From the NCBI GenBank assembly GCA_037043015.1, contig CM073323.1:186001-250000 (forward strand): a stretch of DNA of 64,000 nt, given 5' to 3'. Within the stretch, counting starts at the first letter, position 1; each line of letters begins with the position of its first letter. Made by a program: the position numbers and the translations under genes. Below the pieces are notes generated by a model that ran no database searches, was not told where the DNA came from, and saw nothing but the letters and a program-made list of their open reading frames with translations. Below, in pieces: positions 23,070-34,116 of the stretch. The DNA is from Bryum argenteum. Taxonomy: Eukaryota; Streptophyta; Bryopsida; Bryales; Bryaceae.

Positions 23070-23530
23070 TTGACCGGTCGGGCCTTCGTAGCCGGCCGAC
23101 CTCGCCGGTCGCCAAAGCGGTCGGCGGCCGACCTCTCCGGTCGTCACCCCGGTCGGCGGCCGACCTCGGCGGTAGTCACCCCGGTCGGCGGCCGACCTCG
23201 CCGGTCCGCTAACCGGTTGGCGGCCGACCTCGCCGGTCCGCCAACCGGTCGGCGGCCGACATCGCCGGTCCGCCAACCGGTCGGCGGCCGACATCACCGG
23301 TCCGCCAACCGGTCGGCGGCCGACATCACCGGTCCGCCAACCGGTCGGCGGCCGACCTCGCCGCCCTGTCTCACACCGGCCGGCCTAGGGAACGCCGGTC
23401 CCGCCACCGGCCGGCGGTCAAGCGCGTCGACGGGCCGCGGTCGGCCGTCAAACGGTCGGACGGGGTGCGATCGGGTGTCAAAGGATCGGACGGGGTGCGG
23501 TCGGCCACTCGGTCGGACGGTAATTTACCC
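23070..23530. repeat. GC-rich CGGTCGG island 5, with tandem units
   Basis: About 460 bp. The first half is a clean tandem array of CCGGTCCGCCAACCGGTCGG-type units of 35-40 bp (about six copies, 23200-23360); the rest is the looser CGGTCGG texture of the other islands. It sits between a minus-strand TATA box (23011) and a plus-strand TATA box (23538), as a bidirectional promoter would. Confidence 0.8.
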
Positions 23531-23537
23531 TGTAAAT

Positions 23538-23546
23538 TATATAAAA
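23538..23546 (+). promoter_or_regulatory. Plus-strand TATA box with no gene behind it
   Basis: TATATAAAA follows the right end of island 5. About 100 bp downstream the sequence turns into a truncated gypsy LTR (23637), so whatever gene it served has been displaced. The nearby GGACCATGGTC word (about 23590) echoes the palindrome at the outer edge of island 1. Confidence 0.45.
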
Positions 23547-23636
23547 CCCGTTATGTCACCGACAGGTCCTAGGGGCTGAGGACGACCGGACCATGGTCGA
23601 CCGGTCGCCCCCTGGTCCGGTCGTCCTGACAACCCT

Positions 23637-23910
23637 GATCCAAAATACATGTGAGTGTGTGTGCTCAGTGTATGACGAAACTATGCTTCTACGGTGACTA
23701 CCAAAGAACGAGTCCTCTCTCTGATTTTCTACTGCTCTTTATACTACGGCTGCCGCGGATGTCCTAAAACCTGGGCGGTGGCCTTATCGACTGCCGAGGC
23801 CTCTGAAGTTAACTGCAGTTGCCTCCGCCGAACGTGCCGTGCTATCCCTGATGCCGCTCCTGTTCCCGCTTTGGCCGCCGTGGTTACCCGATGACGTCAG
23901 TCGGGTAACA
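23637..23910 (-). repeat. Truncated 3' LTR of the gypsy element
   Basis: 274 bp nearly identical to 32337-32610 (GATCCAAAATACATGTGAGT ... GTCGGGTAACA). The remaining roughly 495 bp of the LTR are absent. The break lies at AACCCT|GATCC. Confidence 0.9.
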
Positions 23911-23926
23911 TTTTGCCCTCCCTGTG
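23911..23926 (-). other. Polypurine tract of the gypsy element
   Basis: On the minus strand CAGGGAGGGCAAAA immediately precedes the LTR start TGTTACCCG, the expected site of plus-strand priming. Confidence 0.7.
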
Positions 23927-24083
23927 AGAGCGCAATCCGTCCTCGGATTGCTTAGTGCTTGGCAAGTCGATCTGCAGGTCGCTGGTCGGGACAAGTCTGC
24001 TCCCGTGGCCATTGTTGTTGTCGGCGTGGTGGGGGTTGATCATCGTACAGCCCTCGGATGGCCGCGGCAATGCCTCTGTGCAG

Positions 24084-26153
24084 CTAGCGTCGATTGCGGA
24101 TTGTGTTGGCATGTTCATGGACATCGTGGACGGTTTTGCCCAGCATTTTGTTACAACCGGGACACTGAACATCGCTAGTTGTATGATCCGCGAAACGTTG
24201 GGCCAAATCGGGGTGTTTGTTGAAGTATTTTTGAACTTCATCGTGCGCATCCTGGTACTCCTCATCGGCATTGCTGTCATTCTCAGGTTCCACATGCCAC
24301 GTGTTATCATCGGATAACTATATCAAAGCCTGTCGATGAGTTGCAAACGACATTTTAGGGGTTACCGGGGTTGATGGTTGAGCCGTGGATGTCGTTGAGG
24401 ATGTCGGTGGGTGTGATGGTGAATGATTCTTTTCCTCTGCTGCCCTCGGTGATGCCTGGGGTGTCTGCTCGGTGTCGGTAAGGTGTTCCGGGATGTGCAC
24501 GCGATCCTGTAACTGCTCCTCCGGCATGTCCACATCCTGATTCTCCTGACGTTCCGGCTCGGTGCCTGTGGTGTCCTCCTCGGCCACTATTTCGGGGAAG
24601 TCCGGTGCCTCGATAACCTGCTTTGGTGACTTATGGTGCTCGGTGGCCATGGTATCCGTGGGTAGGTTGGTGTCATCGTGGCTGGACTCTTGCCATTCTC
24701 CCTCGTAGTCTACATTTAACTGCAATTTTGTGAGCGTTTCTTTGATGCAAGCGGCCACCATGTTGACTGAGATATCGTCCGTCTGCGGAGGATCCCGTTG
24801 GATTGCCCTAAATAATGTTTCTCCCAAAACTGCTGCGGCATCGTGGACCCAAGCTTGCTTGTTGGCTTCGAAGTTTTCTTCCTCGATAACCAAAGCTCTG
24901 CGCCGCTCCTCCAGTCTGGAGGATTTGATGGAGGAAGAAAACCAAATGGCTTCGAAGTTTTCTTCCTCGATAACCAAATCCTCCAGACTCAGGATTTGAT
25001 GGATTGGTGTCAATCAAATTCCGGACTGTTGCCGCAGTTCCTCGTTCTGTGTTATCAGGGATATCAACTGCTCCTTGGCACCGTCCCTCTCCTTAGTAAC
25101 TCCTTCCAGCTGAAACGTCACCGATTGTATGTCGATCTGTTTGGCCGCGAGCTGGCTTTGTAATGTCTGGGCAACACGGTTAGCCTCCTCCACCTTTTGA
25201 ATGGCCTGACCTAATTCCTCCTCCTTCTTGCGCAATCGTGTGTGCAGGTCTTGTGTGGTCTTGGAGTATCGGTCCTTCTCCTCCTGCAGCTGCCGCTGGT
25301 GTCCTTCGGTAGCTTGCAAGTGCCGTATAACCTTGTCTACACATGTTGCCATGGATGACGCCTGTGCCTCAAGTTGGTCCGCGAGTGTGTGACCTGCGTT
25401 GGTGGATGACCCCTCGTCATCCGTCCGCTGTCTCTTGTTTGTGCTTGGTGTCGCGGTGTCCCTGCTAGGTTTCATCGGTGATGGCAGCTTCCGGCGTTGA
25501 ATCTCCACGAAGGTTGACATTGGCGGCAATTTTCCGTTCACCTTGTGATACTGTAGATATTGCATGATGTAGGTGGACAGAAATGGCCCGATGGGGCTAG
25601 AGTAATCGGTGAACCTTTGATGGTTCTGCAATTCAAGTCGCAGGTGATCCTCGAAAAGCATCCCCCAGTTCACCCTAGCTCCTGCATCTGCAAGAAAAAG
25701 CAGCTCTAACTGTGCGGGCAACACGTAATTGTAGTTGCACCGACAGTAAATCTGGCTGATGATGCCGCGAATGCGCGAAAACCACGGCTCCTTCAGCATT
25801 GCTCCAACTGCGTAGGTATCGTAGCCCTTCTCTCTTGGCTCCAACCCCGGTATCCTCTGCGCAATGTCTGGCTTTTGGAAACCGTAGTCTTCTGTCCATT
25901 GTGTGATGTCGGTGCCGTCCCACCCATATTGGTGGTAGAGGTATGCTGCAGAGAAATGCACCTCCACGCCATCCACGGTGCCGGTGGGGTAAGTCCCTCC
26001 GCAGCTCTGAGGCTTCATAGTATCTACGAATTGCCTGCAGTGGTTGACGTTGAGCTTCCAGGTCTTCATGTCTTCCCAAAATCGGTGAAGCCCTGTGTTT
26101 TGCGTCCACACACCGTCGATCCTGCTTCGCCAATCGAGGAGGTGCCTCGGCAT
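24084..26153 (-). pseudogene. Gypsy ORF2: globular domain, coiled coil, Cys/His finger; two stops
   Basis: The second ORF of the gypsy element, in the position of env-like or extra ORFs of Tat/Athila elements. From MPRHLLDWRSR it has a globular region with a RVNWGMLFEDHLRLEL...PIGPFLSTYIMQYLQY segment (similar in pattern to the family C proteins at 58022 and 63756), a Lys/Arg-rich stretch (TNKRQRTDDE), a long coiled coil (LQEEKDRYSKTTQDL...), an acidic Pro/Ser region and a terminal C-x2-C-x9-H-x3-H motif (CPGCNKMLGKTVHDVHEH). In-frame stops interrupt it at 25014-25016 (TGA) and 24318-24320 (TAG). A plausible upstream start, MASRNLTPQKPKPEAP (about 26208), lies in another frame. There is no transmembrane segment, so this is not an obvious envelope protein. 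Confidence 0.65.
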
Positions 26154-26606
26154 GAAAGAAGGGCGCTTCTGGCTTCGGTTTCTGCGGAGTCAAATTGCGA
26201 GAAGCCATGGATACCGTGGAAAAACACCGAGCGGTTGGATTGCATAGCTCAATCTGCAAGGAAGAAGATTGTGGAAAGCAAAGGCGGCGCGGCAAGGAAG
26301 CTCGAGCTGTGAGACAGAGAGGCGTTGTGTGAGGCCGCAAATGAGAGCAATGAGACCTCAACGGCCTTTTGTTGTCTTCGGTTTCCGCGGTAGTGGGAGT
26401 AAAAGGCGGCTGAGTGGGAGTTAAGACTGTCAGTGCCAATCGGCCAAAGGCCATTTCGGCGGCGGTAGATGGCATGTGATGGTACCTGTTGGCTAGTGTA
26501 GGCCCCTCGAGGAGGTCTCTTTCTTGGGCATTATTATCCTCGGTGTCCATGTGATGATTACAGCATGAATTCTTTTGGGTGTCCAAAAAGACCACTTGGA
26601 CGTGAT

Positions 26607-29600
26607 TCAAATACATAAGGGGTAGACTTGACCTTGGGTAACTGTGTTATCTGCGGTATCTTTGGCCCCCGCGGGGTCTGTTGAGTCGGTGATGTCCTGC
26701 TGCGATTTTTGCCCTTTGGCTTCCGTGGCCAGCAAATTTTGTAGTTGACCCAAACTAACAGTTGGCTGTTGGTCTGGAGCGTTGGAATGGTATTTTTTTA
26801 ATTTTGCTGCGTTAACAATGGTTGCCTGGCTATCGTAGTTGTCGTTGTTGACCAAGAGAACTGTATTATTTGGCAATACTAATTGCACCCTGTAAGGTCC
26901 GTGCCAAATTGTCCCTAATTTGGATTTTGTAATTTTTGGGTCTCTTGGACACCATAGTACCAGATCTCCTTTTTGGAATACGCGAGGAGGCTTAGTACCT
27001 TGGAAATACTTGGCGCTAAGTTCTTGTCTTCGTAGTATATTGAGCCTGGCATCCCCACGGAATTCTTCGAGTCTGTGTAGGTCTTGTACACGGGCTGCCA
27101 AGATGCGGTGAGGCTGATAGTCCCGTGGTTGTATAGACTGGAATGTTGGTACAATGTATTCTGTCGGTAACAACGGCTGCACTCCATAAACTAACTCGAA
27201 AGGGCTGTGTTGGGTGGCTGCTTTAGTAGCCACTCTGTAGGCCCATAGAGCTGCGGGGAGACAGTCATCCCAGTCACCTTGGTTAGCCAATACAAATTTG
27301 CGCAGCATGGTTAAAATGGTCTTGTTGGTGGACTCTGCTTGTCCATTTCCTTGAGGATAATAAACTGTACTCGTCCTGTGTTTGATGATATGGTTGTCCA
27401 TGAGATCTTCGATAACTGCGTTGACAAAATGGGTACCTTGATCAGAGACGATTTCTAAGGGGCACCCAAAGCGGGTAATGATGTTTTCGTAGAGGAAAAT
27501 GGCTGTTACCATCGCAGTATTGTTGCGTAATGGTTTGGCTTCTACCCATTTGGTAGTGTAATCCGTGGCTACCAAAATATACTTGTATCCTTGCTTTGTG
27601 GCTGGTTTAATTGGACCGACAAAATCAAGTCCCCATCGTTGAAAAGGTCCCAACGGTGGTATCCATTTGAGTGGCACTTTCCCTTGATGCTGAAAATTGG
27701 TGGTCGATGTTTGGCATACGTGGCAATTTTTAATGTATGCGAGGACATCCTTATGTAACGTGGGCCACCAATATTTGGCAGCCAGTATTTTCTGAACTGT
27801 TGTATCTGGCCCTTGATGTCGGCCAGCGGGGCCTGCGTGGAGACTATCGAGGATTTGTTGTTGTTCTCCGGTGGGTACACAGAGCCTAATTTCCAAGTCT
27901 GCGCCTTTTCGGTATAGTCTCCCGTCAACCACGGTGTATGGTAGCGTGGTTCTCACAAAGCTGATCTTTTGGGTGTCTGTTAGCCCATTGGGTATGATCC
28001 CTTGACCCAAGTAAGCCATGATGTTCTGTCTGTAGTCGGCTGGAGTTTCCGCGGTATCCATGGTGGCCTGTACTGAAGCAGCTTGTATATATGGCTCATT
28101 AAAAGAATCATCTATGCCTTCTTCGGTAGCATTGGTGTCTCGGGAAAGGTAGTCTGCAACGATGTGTCGTTTTCCTGGCACAAAGACCACCTCGAAGTCA
28201 TATTCCATGAGGATCATGATCCACCGAGCGACCCTTCCGGTGATCAAAGGTTGGTTCACTAAGTAAGATAGACTATGATGATCCACCATGAATCTGAACT
28301 TGCTTCCTAACAGGTAATGTCGAAATTTCTTGACCGCATAGACCATCGCTAGCGCTTCTCTCTCCGTGGTTGAATAATTTCTCTCGGCTTGGTTCAACAA
28401 CCTGCTAGCGTATGCCACCGGTTGATCATGTTTGCCGTTGACGTTTTGTGCCAACATCACTCCCACGGCGATTTTGGAGGCATCTGTGTGGACATGGAAA
28501 GACTTGGCCCAGTTAGGTGCTAGTAGTATCGGTGCTTGTGAATAGGCCTGTTTGATTTTATCTAACGCTGTCTGTGCTGCCGGGGTCCAATCTCGGGGGT
28601 AGGAATACCCGGCATGATTTAAGGCAGCTATCGGTGCCGTCAGGTGCGCTAGCTTTTCGATGTACATTCTGTTGAACTGTGAGATACCAAGCAATCTTTG
28701 GACGCCTTTTTGATCTTTAGGTGGGATCATGTCTAGAATATCTTGGATCTTGGAGGGGTCGGGGAGTTTGCCATATTTGCAAACAATATATCCTAGGATG
28801 ACTCCTGCGAAGAAAAGAAACATGCATTTGTCGGCATTTAGACTTACCCCGTTTTCTGTGCATGCCTGAAAAATTTGTCTTAATTGGCTAACATGGTCTT
28901 GCATTCGCCCGTACACTGTGCCATCGTCTAGGAAGATGCGGAAGAATTTCTTCAAGTAGGGACGAAAAATCAATTCCATGACACGTTGAAATGTTATAGG
29001 TGCGTTTTTTGCTCCAAACGGCATTCTTTCGAATTGGTATGGACCCCACTCCGTGGAAAACGCGGTCTTGCTCTTGTCTTGTTCTGCCATGGCGACTTGA
29101 TAATACTCGGAAAAACAACCCAGAAATGAGTACATCTCATGTTCCGCTACTTCGTCAATGATTTCTTCCATGTAAGGTAAAGGATAGTGATCCTTTTTGG
29201 TTGCCGCATTAAGTTTACGAAAATCCACACAGATTCGTAAGGCGCCATTCTTTTTGGGAATGATGACCATCGGAGACAGCCAGGGTGCCGAGTCTACCGG
29301 GGATATAAAGTTGGCACCGAGCAGCTTGTCCAGCTCTGCTTTGACTCTGACAGCAAAGTTTGGATTCATGCGGTATCTGCGTTGTTGCACCGGGTGAGCA
29401 TTTGGTACCAGATCTATGGTGTGTTCGGCTATAGTCCTCGGTATCCCCTTTAAGTCTTCATGCGTCCAGGAAAAAATATCCTGGTATTCTTTGAAGAGAG
29501 CTATGGTTGCTTGTTTGATATCATGAGGTGAGTTGGCGTTGATCTTGACATTCTTCGGTTCGTTTTCGTTGCCAAGGTTGACCAACTGTACCTGCTCTGT

Positions 29601-31766
29601 GGAGCCATGTGTCCACCCGGTTACTACTTGTTTACTTAAAGCTTCGGTTGCCGGAGTTTTATCAATGATGACTCCTTCGGAAACCTCGGTGGTGAACCTG
29701 GGAGGGATATCGAGGGTATCTTCTTCTGAGACTACGCTGGCCAAGTGAATTTCTGTCAGCGCGATCAGATCGGGGTCGGCGTGGAACACCAAGGCTTCTT
29801 GCTCGTGCGTGAGACCTTTCCCCCAGGCCGTGCCAACCTGATTCCTGATCTGTTTGACTCTTTCTCGAGTGATGCAGCTATCCACGGGAATAATCATGGT
29901 TTTCCCGTATCTTCGAATTCTGATCTGATTTCTGGCCCAGTCATGAATTGCATTCATGTCTCTTAACCAAGGTCGGCCCAAAATCATAGGGAAATTGCTG
30001 CTATCCGGCATGTCGATGACAACAAAGGTTGCCGGTGTAGAGATTCCCTGAGTAGTGATGGCCACGGTGGAAAGTATCCCCAATGGGGTCACCGGAGCAT
30101 CATTTGCCATCCTTAAGACGAACTGGGCTGTTGTTGGGTGTGGTAGTCCTAGCTGTTGTCGTAGGTGATTGCTGATAACGTTGACTCCGGAGCCTCCATC
30201 AACTAATACATTGGCCAATTGGTGTTGTTCTAATCGGATATGTATGACGGCGGCATCGGTGTCTATGGTTGTCGCATTAATTTCCACGGTTGTCGTGGCC
30301 GTGGTTGTGATTTTGTGCATATTTTGCAGGTATGTTTGCAATTCCGGGCTAATCTTCAACAGATCGGCTAATGTAATGCGTACATCGGTTTTTTCCAATA
30401 CCTGTTGCAGGTCTGGGACCACCGCTGTTTCCAGGTCGGTTTGGATTTGTGTTCGCAGATTGTTCAATCTTTCCCAATGTTGTTCTGCGAAAGGCTTGCG
30501 ATGTTCTATGACATGTTTATCGGCTTTATCCAAGGTAGCCTTAGATCTTGTGGTTACCGCGGCGGTGCTTATGGTAGCCACGTTGGTGCCGTGGACTTCG
30601 GTGAGTGTAACTCCCCCCCTTCTGTTGCCTACATTAGCTTCGGTGCTGCCGGGGTGTGCCTTGGTGTCCGTGGTAGCAGGGGTGTTGGCCCAGCGCTGTC
30701 TCAACACCGGGCACTGGCCTCGTCGGTGGTGCGGGGATCCGCATTCCCAACATCCACCGTTTCTGCCAGGTTGGAACGCGTCCACGTCGACTTCCTCTGG
30801 ATACATGGATGCTGCTTTAGTTCGCGTGGGCCGAGTATCTTCCGTTCTTGCGGGTGCATTTGAAAACCAACAACGTCCTGCATGTAGTTTGCCGCAAGTA
30901 GCACATGGTGTTGTTGTCGCCCGGATAGGCATCCTTGGTGTTGGTAGCGGAAGCAACGGTGTCGGTGTTTTGTCGATGACGCTGAATTCCCTGCTGATGT
31001 CATTGGCAGCGGTGAGTATGTCCTGCAACGTTTTAACACTGCGGAGAATGATGCCTTGTTGTATCCGCGGTAGCAAGCCCTTTTTGAACCATTCGCATAG
31101 GTAGTCTTCTTCAGGCCGTTGACTGAGTTTGTCGGCCAGCTGCTTGAATCTGTCATAAAACTTGTCGACAGGTTCGTTTCTTTCTTGCTGTATGTTTCCT
31201 AAAGCTCGAAGTATTTCCGAGCTTGTTTTCAGCTTTCGGAATTTCTGCAAGAAACTACGCTCCATTTCTTCCCATGTTGGTAACAAATGCTCGGTCTCGA
31301 AATCGATGTACCAATTGATGTGGTTGCCTTGGAGCGTGGTTCCGAAGATATTCTGTAAGTCTACGGTGCTGGTGACACCGTTGGTCCGCGCTATCACCTT
31401 AAATCTGCGTACGTGCCAATCAGGGTCACCGGAGTCATCAAAGACTGGGTAAGGTATCTTTGGCAACTTGATGAGCCGGTCTCTTTCTCTAGATGCCATA
31501 GAAGTGGCCATGGCTGGATCAATCGATGGTAGCTGTGATGGTCCGGCCATGGTGACAATGGGTGGAAGAGTTGTAGAGGTTCCCACCCCTTGGAGATAGT
31601 GTGAGTTTAGTAATTCGATCTTGGCATTGGTGGCGTCGTTTTTCGCCGCCAAATCTGTCATTTGTTGTTTCATCCACTGGAGCAATTCTCTCGTGGTATC
31701 TTGGTCATCTTGGGGTGCGGCCTCCTCAGGTTCCGTAGTTTTCTCTGTTGCTTTTCGTGGAGGCAT
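26607..31766 (-). CDS. Gypsy Gag-Pol polyprotein (1719 aa), RT active site altered
   Basis: Full-length fused Gag-Pol. The capsid-like Gag region spans about 100-260; the zinc knuckle is C339-x2-C342-x4-H347-x4-C352; protease has LVDGGSG (D523); RT spans about 790-1000 with FLDD at 945-948; RNase H begins at HTDAS (about 1093); integrase has H1310...C1348-x2-C1351 and the D1381-x60-D1442-x35-E1478 triad. The frame is unbroken over 5.2 kb, so it is young or was recently active. However, the first RT catalytic aspartate, expected in FLDxFSGYYQ, is Gly (G883 in [10 protein letters not shown]), and the neighbouring Gly is Glu. Both are single-base changes and would inactivate DNA synthesis, so the copy would need RT supplied in trans. 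The 3' LTR side is truncated as well. Confidence 0.92.
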   Translation of the reverse strand: MPPRKATEKTTEPEEAAPQDDQDTTRELLQWMKQQMTDLAAKNDATNAKIELLNSHYLQGVGTSTTLPPIVTMAGPSQLPSIDPAMATSMASRERDRLIKLPKIPYPVFDDSGDPDWHVRRFKVIARTNGVTSTVDLQNIFGTTLQGNHINWYIDFETEHLLPTWEEMERSFLQKFRKLKTSSEILRALGNIQQERNEPVDKFYDRFKQLADKLSQRPEEDYLCEWFKKGLLPRIQQGIILRSVKTLQDILTAANDISREFSVIDKTPTPLLPLPTPRMPIRATTTPCATCGKLHAGRCWFSNAPARTEDTRPTRTKAASMYPEEVDVDAFQPGRNGGCWECGSPHHRRGQCPVLRQRWANTPATTDTKAHPGSTEANVGNRRGGVTLTEVHGTNVATISTAAVTTRSKATLDKADKHVIEHRKPFAEQHWERLNNLRTQIQTDLETAVVPDLQQVLEKTDVRITLADLLKISPELQTYLQNMHKITTTATTTVEINATTIDTDAAVIHIRLEQHQLANVLVDGGSGVNVISNHLRQQLGLPHPTTAQFVLRMANDAPVTPLGILSTVAITTQGISTPATFVVIDMPDSSNFPMILGRPWLRDMNAIHDWARNQIRIRRYGKTMIIPVDSCITRERVKQIRNQVGTAWGKGLTHEQEALVFHADPDLIALTEIHLASVVSEEDTLDIPPRFTTEVSEGVIIDKTPATEALSKQVVTGWTHGSTEQVQLVNLGNENEPKNVKINANSPHDIKQATIALFKEYQDIFSWTHEDLKGIPRTIAEHTIDLVPNAHPVQQRRYRMNPNFAVRVKAELDKLLGANFISPVDSAPWLSPMVIIPKKNGALRICVDFRKLNAATKKDHYPLPYMEEIIDEVAEHEMYSFLGCFSEYYQVAMAEQDKSKTAFSTEWGPYQFERMPFGAKNAPITFQRVMELIFRPYLKKFFRIFLDDGTVYGRMQDHVSQLRQIFQACTENGVSLNADKCMFLFFAGVILGYIVCKYGKLPDPSKIQDILDMIPPKDQKGVQRLLGISQFNRMYIEKLAHLTAPIAALNHAGYSYPRDWTPAAQTALDKIKQAYSQAPILLAPNWAKSFHVHTDASKIAVGVMLAQNVNGKHDQPVAYASRLLNQAERNYSTTEREALAMVYAVKKFRHYLLGSKFRFMVDHHSLSYLVNQPLITGRVARWIMILMEYDFEVVFVPGKRHIVADYLSRDTNATEEGIDDSFNEPYIQAASVQATMDTAETPADYRQNIMAYLGQGIIPNGLTDTQKISFVRTTLPYTVVDGRLYRKGADLEIRLCVPTGEQQQILDSLHAGPAGRHQGPDTTVQKILAAKYWWPTLHKDVLAYIKNCHVCQTSTTNFQHQGKVPLKWIPPLGPFQRWGLDFVGPIKPATKQGYKYILVATDYTTKWVEAKPLRNNTAMVTAIFLYENIITRFGCPLEIVSDQGTHFVNAVIEDLMDNHIIKHRTSTVYYPQGNGQAESTNKTILTMLRKFVLANQGDWDDCLPAALWAYRVATKAATQHSPFELVYGVQPLLPTEYIVPTFQSIQPRDYQPHRILAARVQDLHRLEEFRGDARLNILRRQELSAKYFQGTKPPRVFQKGDLVLWCPRDPKITKSKLGTIWHGPYRVQLVLPNNTVLLVNNDNYDSQATIVNAAKLKKYHSNAPDQQPTVSLGQLQNLLATEAKGQKSQQDITDSTDPAGAKDTADNTVTQGQVYPLCI

Positions 31767-31841
31767 TGTGTTCTGTTTGGTGTTTTTCTTTCTTGTTCTT
31801 CGGGCTGACTCAACATTCCATCCCCAGCATGGTCGCCAAAA

Positions 31842-32610
31842 TGTTGTCCTGGGTTAACGAGGGATGGAATGCTTTACGAGCTCAAGACACCGAAGATAAC
31901 TTTTCTGTGATATTAAGCAACCGGTAAGAGGGCTGAGCCGTGCTCAGTTTAGGCCAGGGGGCAGGAGTTGACTTCGGTGGTACCGGCTGAGGTTCGTGGA
32001 AGACAGAGACCACGGTTACGAATGATACCGAGGAGGAGAGGGTGTAGGTACATTGTTCTGCAGATCGTATGTGTAAGTCCCGAAGCTCAGGACTGCTGAG
32101 TTCTACCGAGGCTGTATCTCCGGCTCGGTGATCCAACAATGCAAACGAGGAAACCGCGGAGACCCAGCAAAGACAGAGACACCAGAGGCATACAATCAAG
32201 GAGAGGTGTTAGGGTTTATTCGAGGCTGACTATTGCAATCCCCAGCAGCAGACCGGGTGAATGAGAGAGAGAGAGATTCAGAATACAGACATGGGAGAAG
32301 AAAGCTTCGGCTCTTGGCCTTCATATTCAAACATCAGATCCAAAATACATGTGAGTGTGTGTGCTCAGTGTATGACGAAACTATGCTTCTACGGTGACTA
32401 CCAAAGAACGAGTCCTCTCTCCGATTTTCTACTGCTCTTCATACTACGGCTGCCGCGGATGTCCTAAAAACTGGGCGGTGGCCTTATCGACTGCCAAGGC
32501 CTCTGAAGTTAACTGCAGTTGCCTCCGCCGAACGTGCCGTGCTATCCCTACTGCCGCTGCTGTTCCCGCTTTGGCCGCCGTGGTTACCCGATGACGTCAG
32601 TCGGGTAACA
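31842..32610 (-). repeat. 5' LTR of the gypsy element
   Basis: 769 bp with TGTTGTCC...GGGTAACA ends. On the minus strand the adjoining interior reads TTTTGGCGACCATGCTGGGG (31822-31841), resembling in form the TTTTGGCGCCGTTGCCGGGG primer site of Athila-type elements, which supports the clade assignment. Confidence 0.88.
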
Positions 32611-32611
32611 T

Positions 32612-32752
32612 CGTTCTGAGTGGATCGACGTTGGCGCCGTCTTGCATGCGTCATATTCGAAGATTAGTAACCCGAAGTCTCGTACTATTCCCAAGAAAGA
32701 CAAAGCCCGTGCCCTGGACAACTTAACAAGAGCTAACGTTGCTGACCCTTAA
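32612..32752 (+). pseudogene. Small coding-like fragment cut by the gypsy insertion
   Basis: Directly after the LTR an open frame reads SEWIDVGAVLHASYSKISN... to a stop at 32750-32752, with protein-like composition. Its upstream part would lie beyond the gypsy element and is not visible at the left end because that LTR is truncated. No family recognised. Confidence 0.3.
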
Positions 32753-32756
32753 CGAT

Positions 32757-32975
32757 GGCATACCTTCGTGGGGCTCAGTGATCGGGCGATCCCCCGATGT
32801 CAAATCTTCTTCTCAGAGATGTCCCACAATGCAGGCATTTCTTTGTGGGGCTGAGTGGCTTGTATCATCGGGCGATCCCCCCATGGCAGAGTTACTTCTC
32901 GTTGCTGACTCATAATGGAGGCTTCTCTTTGTAGGGCTGACTGTAGTGCACCAACGGGCGATCCCCCGATGACAT
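32757..32975 (+). repeat. Tandem repeat with CGGGCGATCCCCCGAT palindromes
   Basis: Three units of about 90 bp, each ending in ATCGGGCGATCCCCCGATG or a variant (complementary arms ATCGGG / CCCGAT) and each containing a CTTTGTGGGGCTGAGTG segment. The minus-strand ORF over it is only a translation of the repeat. Confidence 0.6.
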
Positions 32976-34116
32976 ATACATTTTTTCTTGTTTCACTGCC
33001 TATTCCTACATCTTCTTTATATCCTGTTTTTCTGATCAGCTGACGACCTTCGGCTATAGTTTTATTTTCATATATATCAATCTGTCCTACAGATATTTTT
33101 CTAGACTTGTTTTTCCCAATCGACATTATCTAGATTATACGTCTTGTAATAGCTCAGTTCATGAGTCTTATCTGTATCAAATTCCTTTTCATAACGTTTT
33201 ATTTTGAGAGTCTACCTAAATCACAATTTTATCTACACCATGATAGTTCACCCTGCTTCTTCAAATATTGTATTCACGTACTAGGTCTTACCCTTACCTC
33301 TTTCACTTTCAAGAGCCTACTGCTTAACCCTGTCTTTTTCTTTTCTACTTCTACAGTGGACAAGGTAATTTGCTTACCTCTCTTTGCTTTTTTGCCTTAA
33401 TTTCTATAATCACAAGGCTATCCGTCAGTACTTTTGGCTTGATTCATTCATGCGTGTCGATCTTTGTCAAAGTCTTTGAGGGCGTCAAATGGTCTTATCA
33501 TACGAACGATATTATCTCGGTCAGGATTGGTTTATGTCCTTCTTATGATCACAAATGATAATTAGCCAAGCTACTATTGCTTTGTGTCCCTAATGCATTG
33601 GTAGTGTTTTATTTATTACGTATTTCTCTCTTCAAGGTCCTCTCTTCTACTGTCCTTCGGAGCGTCCACCGATCACTTCTTATATTATGGAATTGCATTA
33701 TTTTAAGGCCCACTAACAATGGTTGCGCCTTATAATCCATTGTTTACGCCTTGTCCTCTTTAATTACATGAAGACTCATCATGAGCAGTCGTCTCCTTCA
33801 GTACTTCAGTCCTTATGATGGCTCCCATGATTACGCGTGCCGCCCGCCGCCGTCATCGATCCTGGAGTGGTCCTCATACTGCCTGATGTTGGAGTCGACT
33901 TTTCTGTATATTTGGAGCTTCTCTTCCCAAATCCATGCTGCCATTTAGGATATGCTTCATTGTGTTTTTCCTCACTCCTCTGCAGTCCGTCTAGAATTCT
34001 ACTCTTGGTAGGCAGTTAACTTTCTAGTTCTCTTGTTCATTCCTTTCAGAAGAGGCGACAAAACTCGCACCGAAGAAGTTCCGACTTGAGTTCCTACACT
34101 TCCTTATTTCTGAATC
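32976..34116. other. Spacer without a recognised gene
   Basis: Intermediate GC content, several T-rich tracts, only short ORFs without motifs. It may include upstream or intronic sequence of the small split ORF at 34117-36082. Confidence 0.5.

Larger units (their letters stand above)
23637..32610 (-). mobile_element. Tat/Athila-like Ty3/gypsy retrotransposon, nearly complete
   Basis: Minus-strand element with 5' LTR 31842-32610, a primer-binding region just inside it, a Gag-Pol ORF (26607-31766), a second ORF (24084-26153), a purine tract and a truncated 3' LTR (23637-23910). The integrase sequence (WGLDFVGPI...[15 protein letters not shown]) and a long extra ORF after pol point to the plant non-chromovirus Tat/Athila group. 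The right flank begins TCGTT, but the left duplication cannot be checked because the 3' LTR is cut off at 23637, where island-related DNA begins. RT has lost a catalytic residue and ORF2 has two stops, so it is probably dead. Confidence 0.9.

Noticed and set aside
24318-26153. Reading gypsy ORF2 as a retroviral envelope protein
   Set aside because: It lies after pol, but has no signal peptide, transmembrane segment or cleavage site; it is a globular domain with a coiled coil and a Cys/His finger.
32800-33126. 108-residue minus-strand ORF
   Set aside because: Half of it is a translation of the palindromic tandem repeat; no recognisable domain.
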